19,036 nt of DNA from Spirochaetia bacterium UBA5368 (GCA_002407865.1 DHPI01000065.1:74552-93587), one strand, 5' to 3'. Numbered from the stretch's first letter, positions 1-8,309 are shown. Made by a program: numbers and translations. The notes: generated from the sequence alone by a model not told the origin.

Positions 1-1010
1 CCGAACAGATCAATAAGACGGGCCGAGAACTTGCGCAAAATTTCATCGCCGACGCTTTCCCCATAACACTCGTTAAGGTTTTGAAAATCGTCGATATCCA
101 GAAAGAGCAGAGAAAAGGCCCCCCCGTGCGTTCTCGTTTCTTCCAGAGCCGATCGGAGATCACGTATAAAACTTATTCGATTCGGAATGTCGGTGAGCAT
201 ATCGTATAATACTATCTTATTAACATTCTTTTTAACGTTGACCAGTTGGGAATAATTGTCAATAATGTTACTGATTGTTCCGGACGTCATGAATATAATG
301 AAGATTACGATCCCAAGGCCGAAATGCGGATACGGAATACTGCCGTATCCCGCCGGATTGCGAGCAAACAAAATGGAATACAGATAACTGAATACGAAAT
401 AGCTCAATACCACGCACACGATCAGGCTTCTGGCATACCTGTGCGGCTCATTTCTCCTGAGCCCTGAAAACAAAACAACGCCCGTTGAATACAGCAGATA
501 TGCCGTCATTATACTATTGCGGATTATCAGAAGGGGGCCCATATTCCGCACATCGTATATAATGCCAAAATGTCCGCCCGTTGTTCCATCGCGGTTTGGC
601 CAGGCCACAAGAAGATCGGGATTATATGCTGCAATGGATGCCATCGCGGCAGTTGCGATTATCCCGATCCAAAAAAGAACACGGTTAACATTTTTAATCC
701 GCTCGCGTATCGCAAAAATCCGGTTCATATAATATGGCGTGATGATAACGAACAGCAGCAGGGATAACTCTCTCTGCATTACAAAAAAACGCGACAGGCC
801 TGCCTCCGGAGTAATGAAGGCAAAAATCGACGCCAGAACATCGCTGATACAATAGAGGAACGCCGCTCCAGTCAGGAACAGGGGAGGCAGCGCTTTCTTC
901 CAGCGCTGTGCAATATACGTATATGCGAATTGTATCACGGCATGGGCAACAAATCCGGCAAAGAGAATCGTCAGGGAGATGTAAAGAATATGTGCGGTAC
1001 TTGCATTCAT
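1..1010 (-). CDS. Membrane-bound GGDEF protein (putative diguanylate cyclase), 3' end outside window
   Basis: Partial gene: 336 codons are visible and the frame stays open to the window edge. The protein starts MNASTAHILYISLTILF and has about seven hydrophobic segments (roughly residues 7-27, 41-66, 82-96, 110-128, 160-185, 196-216, 229-247), so it is an integral sensor of the cytoplasmic membrane. A GGDEF domain then begins with YDMLTDIPNRISF (near 268-280), followed by LLFLDIDDFQNLNECYGESV and GDEIL, which match the family's phosphate- and metal-binding region. Family knowledge: such proteins make cyclic di-GMP. The GG(D/E)EF signature itself would lie past the edge, so activity cannot be judged. 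The membrane part is not one I can name. The start has no Shine-Dalgarno sequence. Confidence 0.88.
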   Translation of the reverse strand, partial: MNASTAHILYISLTILFAGFVAHAVIQFAYTYIAQRWKKALPPLFLTGAAFLYCISDVLASIFAFITPEAGLSRFFVMQRELSLLLFVIITPYYMNRIFAIRERIKNVNRVLFWIGIIATAAMASIAAYNPDLLVAWPNRDGTTGGHFGIIYDVRNMGPLLIIRNSIMTAYLLYSTGVVLFSGLRRNEPHRYARSLIVCVVLSYFVFSYLYSILFARNPAGYGSIPYPHFGLGIVIFIIFMTSGTISNIIDNYSQLVNVKKNVNKIVLYDMLTDIPNRISFIRDLRSALEETRTHGGAFSLLFLDIDDFQNLNECYGESVGDEILRKFSARLIDLF

Positions 1011-1025
1011 TGTGTTGTTTACTTT

Positions 1026-1054
1026 ATTCTTACACCATAATGTTTATATGTAAA
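1026..1054 (-). promoter_or_regulatory. Candidate promoter of the GGDEF gene
   Basis: Minus strand: -35 TTTACA (1054-1049), 17-base spacer, -10 AAGAAT (1031-1026). Transcription would begin about 9 bases before the ATG, giving an almost leaderless message, which would fit the lack of a Shine-Dalgarno. An alternative just upstream is TTAACT with an 18-base spacer and TATAAA. Prediction from hexamers only. Confidence 0.35.
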
Positions 1055-1056
1055 CA
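1041..1056. repeat. Perfect inverted repeat overlapping the GGDEF-gene promoter
   Basis: TGTTTATATGTAAACA has two 6-base arms (TGTTTA/TAAACA) around TATG. It covers the -35 region of the candidate promoter, where a repressor or activator operator would be expected. No specific regulator is recognised. Confidence 0.4.
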
Positions 1057-1070
1057 ATCTTTTCGCAGTT

Positions 1071-1113
1071 AAAAAAACAATACTGCGCATACACCCCGTT
1101 ATGCGGTACTGTT
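1071..1113 (-). terminator. Rho-independent terminator of the HXXEE-DUF6544 unit
   Basis: On the minus strand an 8-bp arm AACAGTAC and a 6-bp arm CGCATA pair across the loop ACGGGGTG with TATGCG and GTATTGTT. There is a two-base bulge and one G-U pair, and a run of T follows at once. It sits 25-67 bases after the DUF6544 stop and before the next gene. Confidence 0.7.
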
Positions 1114-1137
1114 GATACGGGCATTTCAGACTTTCCT

Positions 1138-2238
1138 TCAGCGCGGCGCTTCGTTATACCGAATGTCCGTAACCTCGAGCCGGTACCACGTGAAATCGCC
1201 TTCCTTTAACCGCCAGGTCGCTGACGCGCGCGCCGCGACACGAACGCCCTCAAACTCACGGTAACCGTTCGGCTCCACCTGTATCATCCAGTCCTCAAGC
1301 GTTGCCCCTTCAGGACGGTAATAATACCGCTTTGCCTCGAATTTCGTCATATCGCCGTTCACATCAAACGTGAACACACCTGACGCGGTAACGCCGCCGT
1401 ATGTCATTGTGGCTTCCGCTGTTGTCATGTCAACCTGGCGCCACCTGATATAATTACGAAGGGCAGCGGAAGGGAACCAGACAATCTCCGCAAGATAGCG
1501 CAACAACGTACCCTGATCGGCCTCCGGGCCCGAACTTTCGGCAACGGGAAAAAGTGACAGCAGTTTGATCAGCATCTGCCCCTTCCCGTTCAGGTAGCGG
1601 TCCCTCCCGGCAAGGAATACACCCGGCGCCATCGACACGTCCGCCCTCCAGATAAATCCGGGGTGTTCCGCGTTGAACCACTGCTCCGCCTCGACATTCG
1701 TCCATTTCCCGTCGGGACTATTGCGCATGCGCCCCGACTGGGCAAGATGCACGATTCGCGTCATCACCTTTCCGGAAACATTCGACCGCACAAGCCATCG
1801 CCGCACAACGGGCGGAAGGCCGCTCAGCATGTCGTCTGTTATTATGACGGGTCGCTCGGCCGGGTCCGGAACAAGCAGCGCAAGCTCCCGGGCAGTCATC
1901 GATGAAAAGCGCCAGTTCCCGTACGCGACCACGGCAGCCGCGCAGATAAGCACATTAGCGATCGTGCCAAATTTCGCGTCCTTCCAGGACATGATGATGA
2001 GCGGCTGCGAGAGCACAAGCGCCGGCACTGCAGCCATCCACCACCAGTCCTTCCTCAGCAAAAAAAGAGCGGCAGTGCATGCGAACAGCAGGGCTGCCGA
2101 CAGCCACAAAAGTCCCACGGGACGCGCAATGTGCTGCGCCATCTGTGGTATCTTTTCGGGCCTGATCGCCTTTATAAAACCCATGCAGTGAATCAATCCG
2201 TGCACGGCAACGACACCAAGAAACAGTATCCGTATCAT
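1138..2238 (-). CDS. DUF6544/DUF6920-type membrane protein of unknown function
   Basis: A 366-residue protein with a membrane N-terminus (hydrophobic stretches near 2-20, 42-62, 66-84 and 88-105) that begins MIRILFLGVVAVHGLIHCMGF, followed by a soluble domain of about 250 residues. The motifs LPPVVRRWL (about 140), GRMR, EQWFNAEHPGFIW, MAPGV, GKGQMLIKLLSLFPV, DQGTLLRYLAEIVWFPSA and GGVTASGVFTFD are those I associate with the DUF6544 (DUF6920) family; assignment is by motif recall. No biochemical role is known to me. It lies 39 bases after the HXXEE gene and probably shares its message. A weak AAGG lies about 10 bases before the ATG. The terminator downstream closes the unit. Confidence 0.8.
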   Translation of the reverse strand: MIRILFLGVVAVHGLIHCMGFIKAIRPEKIPQMAQHIARPVGLLWLSAALLFACTAALFLLRKDWWWMAAVPALVLSQPLIIMSWKDAKFGTIANVLICAAAVVAYGNWRFSSMTARELALLVPDPAERPVIITDDMLSGLPPVVRRWLVRSNVSGKVMTRIVHLAQSGRMRNSPDGKWTNVEAEQWFNAEHPGFIWRADVSMAPGVFLAGRDRYLNGKGQMLIKLLSLFPVAESSGPEADQGTLLRYLAEIVWFPSAALRNYIRWRQVDMTTAEATMTYGGVTASGVFTFDVNGDMTKFEAKRYYYRPEGATLEDWMIQVEPNGYREFEGVRVAARASATWRLKEGDFTWYRLEVTDIRYNEAPR

Positions 2239-2277
2239 TACACTGAAACCTTCATAACGAAAATATAGGTTTTACAG

Positions 2278-2757
2278 TCATTCATTGCCCGAGAGCAATG
2301 TGGGTGCCGCTTTAAAAAGAATATTGATAATTGCAAGCGTAACGGCGGCCACTCCCGCAAGCGCTATCCCCAGGGCAATCAAATCCCCGCGGCCATTGAT
2401 ATCCGTCGCAAGAATATACAATCCAACAGGGACGTTGAGCATAAGTCCCGTGATAGTTCCCGGCGCATAGCTTTTCAGCACAATCGTCGCCAGCAGGTGC
2501 GGAAAAACCGCGTTAATCACCATCATCAAAACAAATCCCAGATACACATATTTCGACCACGCATATACATCCGACCATATGTAATACTGGAAGGTCAGAA
2601 GATAGCCCACCGCCGTCACGATAATAACCGAAAACCGGAATTCGTTTTCAGACACCTCCCGGTGAAACCGTCGCGCCCGTTTCGACCACTGCGGAAGCCA
2701 CAGCGCCTCTTCGATATTGTGAAGCGAAAACCCGAGCAGAAAAAGCATTTCAATCAT
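2278..2757 (-). CDS. HXXEE-domain membrane protein
   Basis: About 159 residues, almost entirely hydrophobic, with four or five likely transmembrane helices. The first helix carries HNIEE (His13, Glu16, Glu17), the signature that names the HXXEE family, followed by ALWLPQWSKRARRFH. The function of the family is not known; the invariant His and Glu residues in a membrane helix suggest metal binding or catalysis (inference). An ATG four codons upstream (2769) is in frame, but GGAGGGA then lies inside the coding region, 3 bases before the chosen ATG (5 from its GGAGG core), and serves as an ideal ribosome site, so the inner ATG is preferred. It is the first gene of a unit with the DUF6544-type protein. 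Confidence 0.82.
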   Translation of the reverse strand: MIEMLFLLGFSLHNIEEALWLPQWSKRARRFHREVSENEFRFSVIIVTAVGYLLTFQYYIWSDVYAWSKYVYLGFVLMMVINAVFPHLLATIVLKSYAPGTITGLMLNVPVGLYILATDINGRGDLIALGIALAGVAAVTLAIINILFKAAPTLLSGNE

Positions 2758-2821
2758 ACATCCCTCCATGCGGCCGCATTACACGCACCGGCGCGCCATG
2801 GCCGCACCGTATATCGATCGC

Positions 2822-2850
2822 CGTATAACGCCCCGCGGACGGCGCGTCAA
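2822..2850 (-). promoter_or_regulatory. Promoter of the HXXEE-DUF6544 unit
   Basis: Minus strand: -35 TTGACG (2850-2845), exactly 17 bases, -10 TATACG (2827-2822). The predicted leader is about 58 bases and runs into the GGAGGGA ribosome site. Hexamers are 5/6 and 4/6 to the sigma-70 consensus. Confidence 0.55.
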
Positions 2851-2898
2851 TTAATTTACTGATTGCCCCGTCCCGGCGCGTAAAAAATAATCGCGATA

Positions 2899-3630
2899 CT
2901 ATACCACGAGCGCGCTTTCAATAATTTCACGCACCTTCGTGATAAGGGGCCCCTTGTCCGCGGCGGTATACTCAGATACGTCCACGGGGGGATGGATTAT
3001 AATCTCCATCACGCCGGGACGCACCATCACACTGCCCTTCGGCAGTATTTTTCTTCCGCCATTGACAGTAACCGGCAGGATGGGCACTCCCGCGGAAAGC
3101 GCGATAACGAATCCTCCCTTCTTGAATTCTTGCAGCCTGCCGTCGCGGCTGCGCGTCCCCTCCGGGAAAAACACCACCGACGCCCCGCTTCGTATCTTCT
3201 CGCCGGCCACGGCAAGGCTCCGATGCGCCTTTTCAGGGTCCCTGCGCTCTATATAAATATGGCCCATCCGCTCGCACCCGAGGCCGAATATCGGTATGCC
3301 GCGAAGCTCCATCTTCATTACCCAGCGAAGCTGGAGCGGAAGATAACCGATGGCAGCCCACACGTCGTAGTGGCTCTGGTGATTGATCATCACAACGTAC
3401 GGCTGTCCTTTGCGGATATGCTCCCTGCCGTATACGCGCATGCGTACCCCCGAGAGCAACAGGTTGGCCCGCGACCAGACCCTGCCGATGTAGTGGACAA
3501 CGTTACCGCCGGGATCGAAATATGAGATGATGATTACGATGACACCGAGAACCGCCGTATCCAGCGCCGCCAGAATGAAAAAAACCGGGCGGTAGAAGAA
3601 AAAAACGAATTGCATCACCACACGCGCCAT
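2899..3630 (-). CDS. plsC: 1-acyl-sn-glycerol-3-phosphate acyltransferase (PlsC family)
   Basis: 243 residues, typical for PlsC/LPLAT enzymes, which acylate lysophosphatidate to phosphatidate at the inner face of the cytoplasmic membrane in phospholipid synthesis. The catalytic H-X4-D motif is present as NHQSHYD (His84, Asp89), and the glycerol-phosphate-binding block is FPEGTRS (155-161). Further blocks are IYIERRD (about 125-131) and GVPILPVTVNG (181-191). One or two N-terminal hydrophobic helices (about 7-37) anchor it. The frame stays open 37 codons further upstream, but only this ATG follows a ribosome site (AAGGAAGG, 6 bases away), and the extra peptide resembles no family N-terminus. 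The exact acyl acceptor is inferred from the family. No convincing terminator follows, so transcripts may run into the HXXEE unit. Confidence 0.9.
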   Translation of the reverse strand: MARVVMQFVFFFYRPVFFILAALDTAVLGVIVIIISYFDPGGNVVHYIGRVWSRANLLLSGVRMRVYGREHIRKGQPYVVMINHQSHYDVWAAIGYLPLQLRWVMKMELRGIPIFGLGCERMGHIYIERRDPEKAHRSLAVAGEKIRSGASVVFFPEGTRSRDGRLQEFKKGGFVIALSAGVPILPVTVNGGRKILPKGSVMVRPGVMEIIIHPPVDVSEYTAADKGPLITKVREIIESALVV

Positions 3631-3690
3631 TACGCACCTTCCTTTACCAGCAGAGTGACTGAATGGACCGCAGGGCATGATATTGTCGGC

Positions 3691-3720
3691 ATTATACAAC
3701 ACAAAAGACGCTTCCCCCAA
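3691..3720 (-). promoter_or_regulatory. Proximal promoter of plsC
   Basis: Minus strand: -35 TTGGGG (3720-3715), 18-base spacer, perfect -10 TATAAT (3696-3691). The start would be near 3684, giving a leader of about 54 bases. The -35 is weak, the -10 is consensus. Confidence 0.4.
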
Positions 3721-3767
3721 AGATTGAGGCATGGCATACATGGGAAAAACGCCCCCATGCGTGATGA

Positions 3768-3796
3768 ATTATTGCACATATTCAAAATTTTGTCAA
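3768..3796 (-). promoter_or_regulatory. Distal promoter of plsC
   Basis: Minus strand: perfect -35 TTGACA (3796-3791), 17-base spacer, -10 AATAAT (3773-3768). The leader to the chosen plsC ATG would be about 130 bases. The hexamers and spacing are the same as those of the promoter before the lipoprotein/TolB-like pair. Confidence 0.6.
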
Positions 3797-3833
3797 CCAG
3801 TATCGCAAAATTATCGCCGCACGGCGCGGAGAG

Positions 3834-3857
3834 GCGCACGCACACCGCAACGTGCGC
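3834..3857. repeat. Small inverted repeat in the divergent intergenic region
   Basis: GCGCACG and CGTGCGC form a perfect 7-bp stem around a 10-base loop. It has no T tract, so it is not a terminator. It lies 38 bases upstream of the distal plsC promoter. The rest of the roughly 440-base gap between plsC and the next plus-strand gene holds the three candidate promoters listed and nothing else I can identify. Confidence 0.3.
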
Positions 3858-3920
3858 ATTCATGTAAAAGATTGCGGCAACGGTGTTTTTCCACGAAACC
3901 GCAGTATAAAAATAAAATGA

Positions 3921-3949
3921 TTTACGAAAACAGCCCCGTCAGATATATC
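3921..3949 (+). promoter_or_regulatory. Candidate promoter of the unknown exported protein and mfd
   Basis: TTTACG, a 17-base spacer and TATATC, each 4/6 to consensus. The leader would be about 118 bases. It is the best plus-strand candidate I find ahead of 4074, but weak. Confidence 0.3.
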
Positions 3950-4073
3950 ACCGCACAAGAGGCGCACACGGCGCTCTATTCCGGCCGCCGACGGTCGCTT
4001 TGATTGCGAGATATGTACGAAACGGCAATCACATGGAGTGCGCACAATCGAAAATAAATAATCGGGGATGATA

Positions 4074-4856
4074 ATGGCAGCCACACTGCGTATAATGGCG
4101 ACGACCGCGATTGCGATCATCATGACGTGCCTGCCGCTGGCAGCGCAGGGCATCGTCGATCCCCTCGTGTACCCGATCGGCACGATCGGCGTCGAGAGGC
4201 CGTATTTTATATGGCAGGACATCTACAATACGAAAGACGGCACCGCGCCCGCGCTGTACCGCATCACCGTGCGCCCGAAAGGGCCGGCGGCGGAGAACGC
4301 GCAGAAGGACTTTTCGTTCACGACAAATCCGGATATTATGCATAACAGCTTTTACGCATTTCAGATTCCCACCGCGCTGACAAACGGGGCCTATGGGTAT
4401 ACCATCGAGCGAATTTTCCATGGCCGGCCCGTCGATGCAAAATATTACCACTACCTGCGCTATCCCATACAAAAAACCTTTACGATAGATACGGCGCGGG
4501 CTGACGATATCGGCAGGCTTGCGCCGCAGAATCTCATCCGTTACCTGTATCTGTCGAAAGAGAATACTATTACTAACGGCTACAACAGCCTGTTCTTCGC
4601 CGGATCGGGAGCCGTATCCCTTGGCATCGGCATCCTCTTCGCCACGGTTATCGACTTCGGCGTCGTCAGTACGGTGCTGTCGGTAGTGTCGTTCGCGTCG
4701 GCAACCGCGGGGATAACCGCATCGGCGTGGTACGGCTACCGGTATTTCAGCAACCGTAATAAATTGCGCACAATTCTCGAAACGGGCGCCGGCACGTCCC
4801 TGAAAGGCGGCATGGACAAAGACAGCGCGCAGGTGGAAATGGAACTGCGCTTCTGA
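4074..4856 (+). CDS. Unrecognised exported or membrane protein encoded before mfd
   Basis: 260 residues with no family I recognise. Residues 1-24 form a signal peptide ending LAAQG. The middle (about 27-140) is rich in short beta-like stretches (VERPYFIWQDIY, LYRITVRPKG, FYAFQIPTALTNGAYGYTI), a pattern that recalls an Ig/fibronectin-like sandwich (inference only). Near 172-191 and 193-222 are two long hydrophobic, Gly/Ala/Ser-rich stretches, probably a transmembrane hairpin, followed by a charged tail ending in Phe. An in-frame ATG lies two codons earlier, but GGGG directly abuts it, whereas GGGG sits 6 bases before the chosen start. Its stop is only 6 bases before the mfd start, so the two are probably co-transcribed and coupled. 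Confidence 0.75.
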   Translation: MAATLRIMATTAIAIIMTCLPLAAQGIVDPLVYPIGTIGVERPYFIWQDIYNTKDGTAPALYRITVRPKGPAAENAQKDFSFTTNPDIMHNSFYAFQIPTALTNGAYGYTIERIFHGRPVDAKYYHYLRYPIQKTFTIDTARADDIGRLAPQNLIRYLYLSKENTITNGYNSLFFAGSGAVSLGIGILFATVIDFGVVSTVLSVVSFASATAGITASAWYGYRYFSNRNKLRTILETGAGTSLKGGMDKDSAQVEMELRF

Positions 4857-4862
4857 TACTAT

Positions 4863-7800
4863 GTGACTATGCTGCTTAAATCGATAACCGACACGTTTAT
4901 CCGCTCCGGCGAGTTCGCCGGCTACGGGAAGGCAGCCGGCGGCGCTTCCATCGAAGGAATCGCTCCGTCGTCGTTCCCGTTCATCGTCGCGTCCGCGTTT
5001 AACAGCACACCGCGGCAGACGCTCGTGATAACAAAAAACGCGCAGCGAATGCACGAGGTATATATCGACCTCACGTGCTTCACCGAGCCCGGAAACGTCT
5101 TTACGCTAACCCCCTGGGAAACGCTTCCCTACGAATTCGTGTCACCGCCCGAGAAGACCGAGCGCGAGCGCATCGCCGCCCTGTATAAAATCATCAGCGG
5201 CGAGCCGGCCATCATTGTGGCAACGGTAGAATCGCTGATGCGCGCCGTTCCGGCGAAGGAATTTCTTATTAAAAAAGGGATATCGCTCGAAGCCGGCGAC
5301 GAATATCCCTTCGACGACATCATTGCCGCCCTGGCCGATTACGGCTACACACGCGAGTACCGCGTCGAATCGTTCGGACAGTTTTCCGTGAAGGGCGGCA
5401 TCATCGACGTGTTTCTTCCCACGCACGAGAATCCGGTGCGGCTCGAATTCTTCGGCGACACGCTGGAATCGATCCGCGAATTCGATATCGAGAGCCAGAT
5501 CTCGACAGGAAGCATTCCCGGCATAACAATCTATCCCCGCAGGGAACTGGTGCTTTCCGCGTCGGAACGGAAATCCCTTATAAAAAAACTCGAGGAATCG
5601 CGCACCGCCGGCATCGAAATGCCGCCCGCGCTCAGGGGCGACGATACGGGCGAACAATCCGACGGCGGCATCGAAGACGTATTCCCCCTCATCATCCGTG
5701 AGGAGTCGGTGCTCTCCTATTTTAACAAGAACAGGCGTGTGTTCTTTCTCGAAACCCTGGAACTGATGACACAGCGCGACCAGCTTGTAAAAGTATTTCA
5801 AGAGCTTCATCGGCGGAAATGCGGGACCGCGTTCTGCCTTCCGCCCGAACGCCTGTTGAAAACCGACGCATTCAGCGAGGCCCGTTCCGGTTCCGTGGAA
5901 CTGCAGGTGTTCACCGCGACGCCCGGCGCGCAACAGTGGAAAATACGCAGCATCCCCAACTTCCACGGCAGGATCGCCCAGGTGCGCGAAGACCTCGGCG
6001 CAAGGATATCGGAGGGATGGAAGATCGTGCTCTCAACCGGCTTCGAGGGCCAGGCCCGCCGCCTGAGCGACCTTTTCGCCGAGATGCGCCCCGACAACGA
6101 GTACGGTCTGCTGAACGACACGTCGCCGCTCAATATTCTTATCACGCCGCTCCATGAGGGGTTCGAGCTTCTCGAATGCAAAATCCTCATCCTGACCGAC
6201 CATGAGATATTCGGCAAGTCGTACAGAAAGAAACGACAGTTCAAGAAAAAATTTTCCCGCCCCATCGAATCGTTTCTCGAACTCGAGGTCAATGATTACG
6301 TGGTGCACATAAATCACGGCATCGGCATCTTCAAGGGTATCGAGCGCATGGCGGCCGGCGGTGTCGAGCGTGATTTTCTCCTCATCGAGTACGAAGACAG
6401 CGACAAGCTCTATGTGCCGCTCGACCAGATCACGATGGTGCAGAAATACATCGGCATGGACGGCAAGACGCCGCGCATCGACGCGCTCGGCAGAAAATCC
6501 GCATGGAACCGCATCAAGGAGAAGGTGCAGAAATCGGTCGAGGAGATCGCCGGGGAGCTGATCCAGATATACTCGAAGCGCAAGGCCCTCCGCGGTTTCC
6601 AATTTCCCCCCGACACGATGTGGCAGGAGGAGTTCGAGTCGAAGTTCGAATTCGAGGAAACGCCCGACCAGATCACGGCAATCGAGGATATAAAGGACGA
6701 CATGGAAAAGCCCGAGCCCATGGACAGGCTTATCTGCGGCGATGTGGGGTTCGGCAAAACCGAGGTCGCAATCCGGGCCGCCTTCAAGGCGGTGATGGCG
6801 GGCAAGCAGGTCGCGGTGCTCGTACCAACGACAGTGCTGGCAATGCAGCATTTTTCCACCTTCAAAAAGCGCTTCGCCGACTACCCCATCACCATCGACA
6901 TGATGTCGCGCTTCCGCACACGCACCGAAACACAGGCGGTAAAGCACAAGCTTGAACACGGCGAGATCGACATCGTCATCGGCACACACGCGCTTCTTGC
7001 AAAAGATATTATCATCAAGAACCTGGGGCTGCTCGTCATCGACGAAGAGCAGCGCTTCGGCGTAAAGCACAAGGAACGTCTCAAGAAGATGCGCACCATG
7101 GTCGACGTTATGACCCTCTCGGCAACGCCCATTCCGCGCACGCTCCACATGTCGCTTTCGGGCATCCGCGACCTCTCAATCATCGCAACGCCGCCGGAAA
7201 ACCGCCAGGCGATCGAAACATACGTCATCGAAGAAAATCCCGATATCGTCCGCATGGCAATGCTCAGGGAGTTAGAGCGCGGCGGGCAGGTGTTTTACGT
7301 GCACAACCGCGTGCAAACCATCGAGGCGCAGGCGAAACTCATCACCGAACTCGTTCCTGAGGCCACCGTGTGTGTAGCGCACGGCCAGATGCACGAGCAC
7401 CAGCTTGAAGAGGTGATGATCGATTTCCTGGAAAAACAATATGACGTGCTCCTCAGCACCTCGATTATCGAATCGGGGCTGGACATGCCCAACGTCAACA
7501 CCATCATCATAAACCGCGCCGACGCGTTCGGCCTTTCGCAGCTCTACCAGTTGAAGGGCCGCGTAGGACGATCGATCACGCGCGCGTACGCGTACCTCAC
7601 CTACCCGCGGCACATCCCGCTTTCAGAAACGGCGCAGAAGCGCCTCCAGGTAATCGCTGAATACTCGGACCTCGGCAGCGGCTTCAAGATCGCGATGAAA
7701 GACATGGAGATACGCGGCTCGGGCAACATCCTGGGGCGCGAGCAGTCGGGCAACATTATGGAGGTGGGATTCGACCTCTATTGCCAGATGCTCGAAGACG

Positions 7801-8276
7801 CGGTGCGAAAGCTGAAGGGGGAAAAACCGGTGCACGCGTTCCGCACGCCGGTTTTTCTTAAAACGAACTTTTTCATTCCCGATACGTACATCAACGATGA
7901 GCGCCAGAAAATAGAATTTTACAAGCGCTTTGAATCGTGCGAAAGCGTGGGCGAAGTCGACGACCTTGAGAAGGAGCTTATCGACAGGTTCGGTCCGCCG
8001 CCCGCCGAGGTGCGAATTCTGATACGCCTTGAGACAATCCGCGCACTCGCGTCGTTTCTGTGGATCGACGAAATTCTCGAAGACTCGCGCGGCGTGCGCA
8101 TCCGCATATCATCCGACGCGAAGGTTGACAGGCAGAAGATTGTGAGCAAGCTAAAAAAAGACGCCCGCGTTTCGCTGGACCCGCTGGACCACGAGGTCCT
8201 TTTATTCAAGCCCTTCGAGAAAGGGGACGAAAAAAAGCTCGAAGAATTAAAAAAATGGTTGCAACAAATATCGTAA
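4863..8276 (+). CDS. mfd: Transcription-repair coupling factor Mfd
   Basis: 1137 residues, close to the 1148 of E. coli Mfd. Mfd is a DNA translocase that pushes stalled RNA polymerase off lesions and recruits UvrA. Order of parts: a degenerate UvrB-like N-terminal region (about 1-350), the CarD-like polymerase-interaction domain (about 478-540, NDYVVHINHGIGIFKG), the helicase core with Walker A GDVGFGKT (626-633), DEEQ box (727-730) and motif VI-like GRVGRS (899-904), and the C-terminal TRCF domain that masks UvrA binding. All translocase motifs look intact. Start is GTG; an ATG two codons later (4869) is equally possible, since neither has a clear ribosome site. Translation may be coupled to the gene 6 bases upstream. 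Confidence 0.97.
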   Translation: MTMLLKSITDTFIRSGEFAGYGKAAGGASIEGIAPSSFPFIVASAFNSTPRQTLVITKNAQRMHEVYIDLTCFTEPGNVFTLTPWETLPYEFVSPPEKTERERIAALYKIISGEPAIIVATVESLMRAVPAKEFLIKKGISLEAGDEYPFDDIIAALADYGYTREYRVESFGQFSVKGGIIDVFLPTHENPVRLEFFGDTLESIREFDIESQISTGSIPGITIYPRRELVLSASERKSLIKKLEESRTAGIEMPPALRGDDTGEQSDGGIEDVFPLIIREESVLSYFNKNRRVFFLETLELMTQRDQLVKVFQELHRRKCGTAFCLPPERLLKTDAFSEARSGSVELQVFTATPGAQQWKIRSIPNFHGRIAQVREDLGARISEGWKIVLSTGFEGQARRLSDLFAEMRPDNEYGLLNDTSPLNILITPLHEGFELLECKILILTDHEIFGKSYRKKRQFKKKFSRPIESFLELEVNDYVVHINHGIGIFKGIERMAAGGVERDFLLIEYEDSDKLYVPLDQITMVQKYIGMDGKTPRIDALGRKSAWNRIKEKVQKSVEEIAGELIQIYSKRKALRGFQFPPDTMWQEEFESKFEFEETPDQITAIEDIKDDMEKPEPMDRLICGDVGFGKTEVAIRAAFKAVMAGKQVAVLVPTTVLAMQHFSTFKKRFADYPITIDMMSRFRTRTETQAVKHKLEHGEIDIVIGTHALLAKDIIIKNLGLLVIDEEQRFGVKHKERLKKMRTMVDVMTLSATPIPRTLHMSLSGIRDLSIIATPPENRQAIETYVIEENPDIVRMAMLRELERGGQVFYVHNRVQTIEAQAKLITELVPEATVCVAHGQMHEHQLEEVMIDFLEKQYDVLLSTSIIESGLDMPNVNTIIINRADAFGLSQLYQLKGRVGRSITRAYAYLTYPRHIPLSETAQKRLQVIAEYSDLGSGFKIAMKDMEIRGSGNILGREQSGNIMEVGFDLYCQMLEDAVRKLKGEKPVHAFRTPVFLKTNFFIPDTYINDERQKIEFYKRFESCESVGEVDDLEKELIDRFGPPPAEVRILIRLETIRALASFLWIDEILEDSRGVRIRISSDAKVDRQKIVSKLKKDARVSLDPLDHEVLLFKPFEKGDEKKLEELKKWLQQIS

Positions 8277-8309
8277 ATTGTTACCTTTCTCAGCTGTTGT
8301 TCCGTGACG

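Noticed and set aside
2870..2898. ATCGCGAT palindrome with T run after plsC as a terminator
   Set aside because: An 8-base self-complementary sequence leaves no loop, so no stable hairpin can form.
3631..3741. Longer plsC product starting at 3741
   Set aside because: No ribosome site there, the added residues resemble no PlsC N-terminus, and a consensus -10 box lies inside the stretch.
4029..5054. Long minus-strand open frame of 341 codons opposite the unknown exported gene and mfd
   Set aside because: Composition rich in Arg, His, Val and Asp, no ribosome site or family motif; it lies antisense to two genes with clear protein features.
6033..7148. Minus-strand open frame of 371 codons opposite the mfd helicase core
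   Set aside because: Mfd motifs are intact on the plus strand; the antisense frame is open because of GC-biased third positions and resembles no protein.
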